Shown piece after piece: positions 1-6,312 of a DNA stretch of 6,649 nt. How positions within the stretch are numbered: the stretch's first letter is position 1; each line of letters starts with the position of its first letter. The stretch is from Armatimonadota bacterium (GTDB taxonomy: Bacteria; Armatimonadota; Armatimonadia; Armatimonadales; Armatimonadaceae), in assembly GCA_014381035.1 (NCBI GenBank), contig JACMIS010000886.1:1-6649 (forward strand), written 5' to 3'. The translations under genes were made by a program, and so were the position numbers. Below the pieces are notes generated by a model. It saw only the letters and a program-made list of their open reading frames with translations. It did not search any database and was not told where the DNA came from.

Positions 1-66
1 GTAACCGGCGGAAAACGCCCGCCCTACGAATGGGAGAAAGGGTACGACCCGGACTGGAACGACTAA
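1..66 (+). CDS. 3' end of an unrecognised plus-strand gene (partial)
   Basis: Reading frame 1 is open from the first base and stops at TAA (64-66), giving a 21-residue tail that ends in YEWEKGYDPDWND. The tail is rich in acidic and aromatic residues and has no motif I can assign. It does not look like the C-terminus of the GcvT-domain gene at the other end of the window, so I cannot say that the two flanks were once one gene. It converges on the pPIWI-RE gene with 43 bases between the two stop codons. That gap (67-109) shows no clear terminator hairpin. The open frame and clean stop support a real coding tail, but the evidence is short. Confidence 0.5.
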   Translation, partial: VTGGKRPPYEWEKGYDPDWND

Positions 67-109
67 GCAGCAAGCGAGGACACCAGGAACAGGCACTGTC
101 ATTCGCTCT

Positions 110-3100
110 CTAATCGTAAATGCCCAGCACGCATACCTGATCATCTATTAAGCAATCGCCAAGATGCAAGGGGAAAGGTGAATCGGTGTTCCCCATCATG
201 AACCCTGGTGATAGTCGCAGAAAATGAAGAGCGCGACATATTTGAGCCTGTCGCTCTCGCCCTTGAAAATCATCACGTACAAAAAAGGGGACCATCTCTA
301 CCATTTGTGGATGCTTATACGCAATCTTCGGTGCACGAAAATCATCCTTTGCACCCCGCCGACTCGGGTAAGGGTTCGCTACCGTTTCGATCTTGTAGAG
401 TTCACGACCGAACTTGCTATGTTGCTCCGATGCGACAGAATCGGGAAGGGCACCCGCAGAGAAGTAGTGAAGTAGACCTTCCGCACTCCAGTCGCAATAG
501 CCACATGGTTCGTTGAAGTCTCGGGCTTCAGTTTGCTCGTCCCACTGAGTCCTATTGGCGACATACTGAGGCACTTCCGCCCCGTCTCTCAAACGAACTA
601 CAGCAAGCAAACCGCGTAAATATAGCGCGTCCCGTCTGTGTGTTCTACCGCAGATGTTTAATACATCCTTCTCCCGATGCAGATTCGGATTTTTTAGCTG
701 AGGCCAGATGGCTCCCTCCGTTTCCTCCCCGCCTGCATTACGCCAGCCACGCGCCTCTAAGACTGCGATTGTTGGCTGATCGCCCACGGTTTGCAAGACA
801 CGATCAACAAACGCGGCTAACTCCGGTCCTCGCATTTTGACTGCGCCGTAGGGACGCTTTGTTTTATAAAAATTATCTTGCCGAGCACTGAAAAATAGCT
901 TGCCGATATCAGGTCCTGCTTGGACGTAAGGTATCCAGTCGGGCGTATTCGGGAGCATAACATCCACCTTGCCACTTGCCCGCAGACGTACAGCGAGAAC
1001 ATACTGAACATCGCCTTCGTTACCAAAGCGGCGATTGATACGGCGTCGGCAGAACGCAATAATATCCAGATTATCCGCGACAGAGTCAGGCAGCTTGGCC
1101 GATTTGTATACCTCTGTGGGAGATCCCAAAAGTGCCCCTGTCTGACGAAGAATAAGATCACGCACCCCGTTTCGGAAGCGGTAAACAGTGTCTTTAGTGT
1201 ATGATGTCTCTCCGTGCGTCGTTTTTGTTTCAGTGCTTGCCTGTTCTTGCCGCAGTGAAGCGGACACAAGAAACTGCGAAGCAACGTTATTATATGCGAA
1301 TGCCGCTCGAGCCAACCCTTTCACATTACGACGCGGGTGAACCGTTTTCAACCGGAAAGGAGCGAGTTCGGTGAACGCCAGACGAACAGATGCGGATGAT
1401 TCAGCGAACGCCGTAGCGACTGATTCGCGCCACGCGGTGTGCTTCACAGAGTATGCCCCTCGCATGTCATTTCCGGTAACATCCGGCAGTAATGTTGACA
1501 AGCGGTCGTCCAGAGAATGGTGCGTAACTGTCAGCCAACTGGGAAGTGGCTCATTCTCGCTCAGGAATAACACTTCCCTCAAAAAGAAATCATTGGCTTC
1601 CCGACTCGTGGTGTTTTGATGAAACATCCCCAGATGAATAGGTAGCCCGCTCGTTGCCGAAAGTACCCCCTTTTCCACTCGCTCTTGCATGGCGCGTCGC
1701 ACCGCAACAGGGTCTTTCCGATCTTCAATATGGGTGGCGCACCATTCGTGCGTTCTCATCGCCCCTGGCACACGTCTGCTGTAAGGGGTCTTGACAATAT
1801 CCTGCTCGAACGGGTCATCTGGGATCAAAACATTTCCCAGTAACTTCAAGACTGCGGCGATAATATCGGCACGTTCGCGCAATGTGTATCCCGGCTCGAT
1901 GACATGGTCGATCCTTTTGCCATCATTTCCGGTTGTCCCTTCATCGTACTTATATCCCTCCACATTCACAAGGCGGCACTCTAAACCGCTGTAGTTTTCT
2001 TCATCTTTCAGGTTGGCGAATGTAGCAGGGTTGGCGAGTATATCGTTCACGTCTGGCAACGCTTCGGCTTTGAGCGTCTCGATATACTCAGGCAAGTGAT
2101 GATGCCACTCGTACTTGTCCTCTAAACTATTCGACCGATGAGCGGTCAGGCGAACCAAAGTGCCATCATTGGGGAACCCTGTTTTTCTTTGACTCCTCGA
2201 ACCGACAAGAAATGAAACTTTCCGTTTCGGGTTGCTTTTCGCGAGAGGCAAATCTGCATATCTTTGACAGGATAAGTACAAGAATACCCAAGGCTTCAGG
2301 TTGCCGAAGTCATTTAATCGTCCGGTCTGAGTTTCTACTCGAAAATCAATACGGTACGCGAAGTAGCCCGTCGACAACTCGTCTTTATCGTTGAAGTACG
2401 CGGCTCTTATAGGTTGACTGACTAGGAACAACCCGGTTTTCTCGCCAAATCCCCCCTGTGCCTTGCGCCACCTAATAGATTGAGTAGCCTTCGTCTCGCC
2501 GTTTTCCTGACGGGTGATAGTACACGTTCGCTCATGTAATAGAGTCGCGAGGAGTGCGGGAACTGCGGCGTATCCCAAACCGTTTGACGCATCGGTATCA
2601 TTGAGGAGTTCACTGACGGGAACAGGTTCCCATTGCCAGCCGTCTGGCGCGTGGTCGGTGCTTAACCGGAACCGCTCAGCGGCTTCGGCGGTGGCATCAT
2701 TCCGTCCTTCATACTCACGTGCCCACTCACCCATCCATGCACGGATAAGATCGTGCATTTGTTCCGGGGTGGCTGGCTGAAGCGGGTTGTTTGTTGTGCC
2801 AACAGTCAGCGCACGCAAACGCTCCTGTTTTGTTTTTTGCCCCCCTACGACCCGCTCCCCTTTTGCGTAGTACTCAAAGCCGTGGGTGAGTGTCGGCACA
2901 CAGTGAAGCAAAGCATTGTTGAACTGTCGGAACGGGGGCGGGTTATACTCCTTCTCGTCCAACCCCTTATCGTTATTGATTGCGTACTCTACGTCGTGCT
3001 TGAAGTCGCCGACTTCATCCATGAATGGGAACTCTAGCGTTTTAATCTCCAGAGCTTCGAGTGCGACCGGATTTAGGGCAAACCGTGCCGGGAGTGCGTC

Positions 3101-3121
3101 GGGTATATATCGTCTACTCAT
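110..3121 (-). CDS. pPIWI-RE family protein (prokaryotic PIWI/Argonaute relative)
   Basis: This 1003-residue protein probably binds nucleic acid through an RNase H-fold PIWI domain; known relatives are about 900-1100 residues. Seen: an N-terminal region matching the pPIWI_RE_X style, with GYFAYRIDFRVETQTG (252-267) followed by WVFLYLSCQRYADLPL (278-293). A middle region of about 400-690 is probably MID-like. The C-terminal RNase H/PIWI region is about 700-1003, with VDVMLPNTPDWIPYV (719-733), TIAVLEARGWRN (784-795), AVVRLRDGAEVPQYV (840-854), HYFSAG (885-890) and PFPLHLGDC (982-990). R843 or R845 with E849 are candidates for the family's namesake Arg and Glu. Where I remember an Asp in relatives, this protein has Glu789. 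The start chosen is ATG at 3121: it has GGAG eight bases upstream and overlaps the helicase stop as ATGA. An in-frame ATG at 3145 would add eight residues but lies inside the helicase gene. Family membership comes from recalled motif patterns, not a search; the nuclease role is inferred. Confidence 0.82.
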   Translation of the reverse strand: MSRRYIPDALPARFALNPVALEALEIKTLEFPFMDEVGDFKHDVEYAINNDKGLDEKEYNPPPFRQFNNALLHCVPTLTHGFEYYAKGERVVGGQKTKQERLRALTVGTTNNPLQPATPEQMHDLIRAWMGEWAREYEGRNDATAEAAERFRLSTDHAPDGWQWEPVPVSELLNDTDASNGLGYAAVPALLATLLHERTCTITRQENGETKATQSIRWRKAQGGFGEKTGLFLVSQPIRAAYFNDKDELSTGYFAYRIDFRVETQTGRLNDFGNLKPWVFLYLSCQRYADLPLAKSNPKRKVSFLVGSRSQRKTGFPNDGTLVRLTAHRSNSLEDKYEWHHHLPEYIETLKAEALPDVNDILANPATFANLKDEENYSGLECRLVNVEGYKYDEGTTGNDGKRIDHVIEPGYTLRERADIIAAVLKLLGNVLIPDDPFEQDIVKTPYSRRVPGAMRTHEWCATHIEDRKDPVAVRRAMQERVEKGVLSATSGLPIHLGMFHQNTTSREANDFFLREVLFLSENEPLPSWLTVTHHSLDDRLSTLLPDVTGNDMRGAYSVKHTAWRESVATAFAESSASVRLAFTELAPFRLKTVHPRRNVKGLARAAFAYNNVASQFLVSASLRQEQASTETKTTHGETSYTKDTVYRFRNGVRDLILRQTGALLGSPTEVYKSAKLPDSVADNLDIIAFCRRRINRRFGNEGDVQYVLAVRLRASGKVDVMLPNTPDWIPYVQAGPDIGKLFFSARQDNFYKTKRPYGAVKMRGPELAAFVDRVLQTVGDQPTIAVLEARGWRNAGGEETEGAIWPQLKNPNLHREKDVLNICGRTHRRDALYLRGLLAVVRLRDGAEVPQYVANRTQWDEQTEARDFNEPCGYCDWSAEGLLHYFSAGALPDSVASEQHSKFGRELYKIETVANPYPSRRGAKDDFRAPKIAYKHPQMVEMVPFFVRDDFQGRERQAQICRALHFLRLSPGFMMGNTDSPFPLHLGDCLIDDQVCVLGIYD

Positions 3122-6100
3122 TTTTTTCTCTCCAGTTTGTGCCAATGGGTGAGAGGTTCGAAAGGAAATTCCCTTGAACCCGTACCGACTCGGAAATCAC
3201 ACAAGGCGTTTGCCAGTGGTTCGTATAACATTTTGGCTACTGTGTCGTTCGCGACTTGCTCTCGTAGCAAATCAATCACAGCAGCGAGAAGGCTATTTAC
3301 GGGAGCATCCGGTTCATCGGGGTGATCTCCTTCGCCACCTTCGCAGTACCATTTTGCCGCGTTCGGCGCGAACGCCGCGTCGCAGAAAAAGGCATGGAAC
3401 GGAACCCCGCCGCGCAGAAGCCGCCCGGCGGCTTGAACAATTATCCCGGCGGTGAATGCCGCCAGATCTTTACGCGGTTCGCACATCCATGAGCTGCGGT
3501 CGTGAAGCGTACTCCAGTATTTCCGGCGTTCCATATCGTGCCAATATTCGTTCGCCACGCGACGCAGGGAGCGGAATTTACCTTCGATTGTAGCTTGATT
3601 CCATGGCGAAAATTCTTCACAATTCGCCCAGTCGAGTGTTCGCCGGTTGATCTCCCGCGCGAGAGCAGTCATGTCATCGGGGTGTGGGTACGGACGCACC
3701 AGGAAATAAACGGCTCCGAATGCGGCGATAGGCGGGTCCTCTTGATTCAGGATGTTGAAGCCCCGTCCGATGGCACCTATCGGGGCTACGAGAACCCGTC
3801 CCCCTGTCTGCGCGAATGTTTCGATGTCCGTGCGTTGTAGAATCGTTTCGCTGTCGTCGGTCGGTTTGTAGGGTGTGCCTCCGACCAACTCGTCCCCCTC
3901 GCCGGATTTAGGCGTTCGTGCCAGATGATAAATGTGACTCGCTTCCTGCGCCCACGCCTGTCGTAGCGCGTCGCTCACGATCTTGGCTTGGTCGTAGGAG
4001 TTGACGAGAAGAAGGAGCCGGGCGCGGTCCGCCCATAGTTCCGGCTTAGCAGCACCCAGTTGTGTTATCTCGGCAAGTTCGGCGGCGAGTTTGCCCCCTC
4101 CCGCTTCGGCGAGGGAGTTGGCGAGCGCGGCGAGTACGCCGCGTTTCTCCCATTCCGGCACGCCAGAAACGCGCAGTGCTGTCCGCGTTGCGGAGGATAA
4201 GGGAAGGTACCGAAATTCGCTATCACCGATGGCATCCATCGCCCTATCTTCGGGTAGGAGTAGCCCTTGCGGCTTACTGTGCTTTGTTCCGACATGGAGA
4301 CGGACGGAGTCGGGTAAATACGAGGTACCTGACAGGGCGAGCACATGCGGTCCGCATAAGCCATCCAGATCGCTACGTAGGCGGTGAAATTGGAGCAGAT
4401 ACCACCGACCGATGTTTGTGTAAGACAGATAGGAGAGGCGATTCGTGTTGCGCTTCGTGTCCTCGCCGGGGGCGAAATATGTCCCGAACTGTCGACCGAT
4501 GGGCGGAAGTGGGAGAATGTCGCGTAGCACCGCTGGCATCCGGCGGTGTGGCTCGACGTCGTCCTCCTCTGGCGCGGCGCGGCTGTGCCATTCATATAAA
4601 ACGATGTCCGTGTTGCGATCCAGAAGCGCGGCGGCAAGCACAAAGACAAGCCGGTATGCGATTCTGTCGAGATTCTCGAAATTGCCGACTGTGTCGGTAG
4701 ACGCCGTTTTGCGCGGCTTCCCTTTAGCGGGTCGCGACGCCTTCCGCCGCTCGTTGAACAAATCGAGGTTCTTTTGGATGTTGGGGTACGTCGTTGTTAG
4801 CCACTGCTTACAGCGACGTAACAGATCATCGCCGAAGACATTCACGCCACTTGTTATTTCAACGAGTATGCGCCACAAGTGGTATGCCTGTACGATTGCT
4901 TGCTCGGATGCATCCGGGGTTAAATAATTCTGGCGCAACGGGTCACCCCCCGATCCAAACAAAATTTGAAACGGTTGGAATGCATCGCGAAAGCTCACCT
5001 GGTCATCGCTCGAATCGTCCTCGCCCCCGCGTGGGAAATCCACGAGACCACAGATCATTCGCACAAGACGGACCATCAGGCTGTGCGGCGTAAACTGAGT
5101 GCGTTCTAGCCACTTGCGAAGGTACGCCGTCTCGCTGTCTGTGAGTAGCGCGAGAAGAACCATCGTGGCATCCTGCCCACTTCGTTGCGCGTTACTCCAT
5201 CGCATCCGGTGCGCCCCCGCGTCACTACGACGGCTTATAGCGAACCGTTCCGTCTGTGTCCCGAGACGGTCATACACACCATCCTTGCCATTGCTCAGTT
5301 CCGCGACTTCCGCGAATACCTCGTCAAAAACACCCATCACTGCGTCCGCTTCGTCGAATATGACTATGTCAGATTGTTCGTAGATAATTTCTCCAAAATG
5401 AACCGGGCGACGTTCCACCTGACGTGGAAGTGATCCGTAAGCCATCGCCCACGGGGTTGTTATCCAAACACGCGTCCGAGTCATGTCATGATATATCTGC
5501 TGGACTGGGCAACCGGCATACAGGGGACAGAGAAAATACTTGTCACCTGGTGTTTCGGGGGCGTCGCTCGCCGCTCCTTTGCGTCTGCGCGACGGCAAGG
5601 GACGTAGACTTGCGCACGGCTCTTCGCCGGAGGGGAGGGGCGTTTCACTGAGAGCAGGAACCAGTGCTTGAAGGGGACAGACTACTGAAAGAAAGCGTTC
5701 CCCCCAGTGCCCTGTGCTGTTTCTGCGTCGCTCCTGGTAGTCGCGTGACCCGTGCAAATCCCGTAAATGTTTATCGCGTGTCCGCCGTCCAAGCAACGGC
5801 AGGGCGACGGGGGAATCCGCCTCCATATCATCGCAAAAGTAAGCGTTCAGTTCATCGGCGAAGCGGAGAGAGCTTTGCACGTCGCCGACAACAACCGAAA
5901 TCCGCAGATCGGTACGGGAAAGAATAACCCATGCCGCCAGCAGAAATGACAGAGTCGACTTACCGGACGCGACCATGCCCGCAGCATGATGGAAACCATT
6001 TAGGGTGATCTCGTCGGGGCGAGATTCATCAACGACACCATCCTCGGTCACCCGGCGATAGCGAATATTTGCCAGGCGGGCTTGCCAATTTTTCGGTTTG

Positions 6101-6279
6101 CGCTTGGCGTTCGTGTCAGCATCGTCCAGAAAGCGAGCCACTGGTTCTAAATCGTCTCTTAGATGTACTGTAACGGGTTCACGCGAACGTGGCGTCCGTG
6201 GTTCAAACCACGCCCCCGGACCGACCACGGGCAACTTCCGCGGAAACGCCACAGTGTGGGGTTGCTTCGCACCATTCAC
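3118..6279 (-). CDS. DinG/XPD-type superfamily 2 helicase of a pPIWI-RE locus, possibly 5'-truncated
   Basis: This 1053-residue ATP-dependent helicase is the expected partner of the PIWI-like protein. Motifs seen in order: Walker A GMVASGKS (101-108, K107); Cys201, 222, 251 and 257 between Walker A and B, as in iron-sulphur DinG/XPD helicases; TTPWAMAYG (274-282), in the place of the DinG Asn-His motif; DEAD box IFDEAD (307-312); ALSGTSYLP (648-656); LLVNSYDQA (757-765); motif V APIGAIGRGFN (832-842); motif VI VQAAGRLLRG (948-957, Q949, R953, R956). The start is the GTG at 6279, the only ATG, GTG or TTG in frame after an antisense stop at 6409-6411. It has no ribosome site and no promoter space. 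The frame stays open upstream across the flank junction and reads plausibly as ESYLFSSTD, so the native N-terminus may be lost. A 30-residue insertion (about 214-243) carries Cys222. The stop overlaps the next gene. The helicase class is secure; the PIWI partnership rests on adjacency and family knowledge. Confidence 0.85.
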   Translation of the reverse strand: MNGAKQPHTVAFPRKLPVVGPGAWFEPRTPRSREPVTVHLRDDLEPVARFLDDADTNAKRKPKNWQARLANIRYRRVTEDGVVDESRPDEITLNGFHHAAGMVASGKSTLSFLLAAWVILSRTDLRISVVVGDVQSSLRFADELNAYFCDDMEADSPVALPLLGRRTRDKHLRDLHGSRDYQERRRNSTGHWGERFLSVVCPLQALVPALSETPLPSGEEPCASLRPLPSRRRKGAASDAPETPGDKYFLCPLYAGCPVQQIYHDMTRTRVWITTPWAMAYGSLPRQVERRPVHFGEIIYEQSDIVIFDEADAVMGVFDEVFAEVAELSNGKDGVYDRLGTQTERFAISRRSDAGAHRMRWSNAQRSGQDATMVLLALLTDSETAYLRKWLERTQFTPHSLMVRLVRMICGLVDFPRGGEDDSSDDQVSFRDAFQPFQILFGSGGDPLRQNYLTPDASEQAIVQAYHLWRILVEITSGVNVFGDDLLRRCKQWLTTTYPNIQKNLDLFNERRKASRPAKGKPRKTASTDTVGNFENLDRIAYRLVFVLAAALLDRNTDIVLYEWHSRAAPEEDDVEPHRRMPAVLRDILPLPPIGRQFGTYFAPGEDTKRNTNRLSYLSYTNIGRWYLLQFHRLRSDLDGLCGPHVLALSGTSYLPDSVRLHVGTKHSKPQGLLLPEDRAMDAIGDSEFRYLPLSSATRTALRVSGVPEWEKRGVLAALANSLAEAGGGKLAAELAEITQLGAAKPELWADRARLLLLVNSYDQAKIVSDALRQAWAQEASHIYHLARTPKSGEGDELVGGTPYKPTDDSETILQRTDIETFAQTGGRVLVAPIGAIGRGFNILNQEDPPIAAFGAVYFLVRPYPHPDDMTALAREINRRTLDWANCEEFSPWNQATIEGKFRSLRRVANEYWHDMERRKYWSTLHDRSSWMCEPRKDLAAFTAGIIVQAAGRLLRGGVPFHAFFCDAAFAPNAAKWYCEGGEGDHPDEPDAPVNSLLAAVIDLLREQVANDTVAKMLYEPLANALCDFRVGTGSREFPFEPLTHWHKLERKK
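3121..3127 (-). other. A_AAA_AAA heptamer in slip frame before the helicase stop
   Basis: In the helicase frame the minus strand reads AGA AAA AAA TGA, so the seven A residues form X_XXY_YYZ as A_AAA_AAA. A -1 slip would avoid the TGA and continue through the ATG into the pPIWI-RE frame, giving one fused polypeptide. The GGAG only two bases upstream is closer than the Shine-Dalgarno stimulators known for bacterial -1 frameshifting such as dnaX, so its main role is probably initiation. The frame geometry is seen; use as a frameshift site is inference. Confidence 0.35.
3130..3133 (-). promoter_or_regulatory. Shine-Dalgarno site for the pPIWI-RE gene, within the helicase 3' end
   Basis: On the minus strand GGAG lies eight A-rich bases upstream of the ATG at 3121, an ideal spacing. 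This ribosome site sits inside the last codons of the helicase, and the ATGA overlap follows it, so terminating ribosomes can restart on the PIWI gene. This is the main reason for preferring the start at 3121 over 3145. The two proteins are therefore likely made in linked amounts. Confidence 0.7.
5549..5646 (-). repeat. 90-bp in-frame palindromic insertion flanked by short direct repeats, inside the helicase gene
   Basis: On the plus strand GGTGTTTC (5549-5556) and GGCGTTTC (5639-5646) match in seven of eight bases and lie exactly 90 bases apart. In the protein this appears as ETP at 212-214 and again at 242-244, thirty residues apart. The DNA between forms a long imperfect hairpin: 5569-5580 pairs with 5631-5642 in 11 of 12 positions (two are G-T pairs), and 5582-5583 with 5628-5629 extends it. 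The encoded residues are Pro, Ser and Arg rich, such as RPLPSRRRKGAASDA, unlike the surrounding helicase. Deleting thirty codons leaves ALSETPGDKYFLCPLYAGC, a smooth join. This fits a small non-coding palindromic element that inserted without breaking the frame. The alternative is a natural loop of this helicase family, because Cys222 inside it could be an iron-sulphur ligand. Confidence 0.5.
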
Positions 6280-6312
6280 ATCTGTCGAGGAGAACAGGTA
6301 GGATTCACCTGG
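6280..6312. other. Island/host junction with small inverted repeat and no promoter
   Basis: The helicase frame on the minus strand and the GcvT-domain frame on the plus strand meet here within about 20-30 bases. Helicase-like codons (ESYLFSSTD) can be read back to about 6306, while recognisable GcvT-domain sequence begins at about 6304-6310, so the two overlap by a few bases around ACCTGG. CAGGT (6295-6299) and ACCTG (6307-6311) form a five-base inverted repeat with a seven-base loop. No -10/-35 pair or ribosome site for the helicase can be seen. Either illegitimate integration or a chimeric assembly join would look like this. Confidence 0.5.

Noticed and set aside
67..109. A possible bidirectional terminator between the convergent genes
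   Set aside because: No GC-rich stem with a T run could be found by eye in these 43 bases.
817..1284. A 155-residue minus-strand frame inside the pPIWI-RE gene
   Set aside because: It is an alternative frame of the same strand within the PIWI domain coding region; the motifs HYFSAG and PFPLHL belong to the main frame.
2826..2846. T-rich and C-rich run that could be taken for a terminator or slip site
   Set aside because: It lies inside the continuous PIWI coding frame, has no stable upstream hairpin, and a slip there would only lead to premature stops.
3122..3145. The upstream ATG at 3145 as the start of the pPIWI-RE gene
   Set aside because: It has no better ribosome site and lies inside the helicase gene, whereas the ATG at 3121 has GGAG at ideal spacing and a translational-coupling overlap.
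4062..4700. A 212-residue plus-strand open frame antisense to the helicase, and several other plus-strand frames of 60-160 codons
   Set aside because: They lie wholly opposite well-supported helicase or PIWI coding sequence, overlap one another, have Arg/Ser-rich shadow composition and show no ribosome site or family motif.
6284..6306. VEEN followed by FTW around the junction, read as a relic of a GcvT-family LEKN-FTW segment broken by 8 inserted bases
   Set aside because: The four residues are in another frame and the similarity is too short; the same bases read at least as well as helicase N-terminal codons on the other strand.
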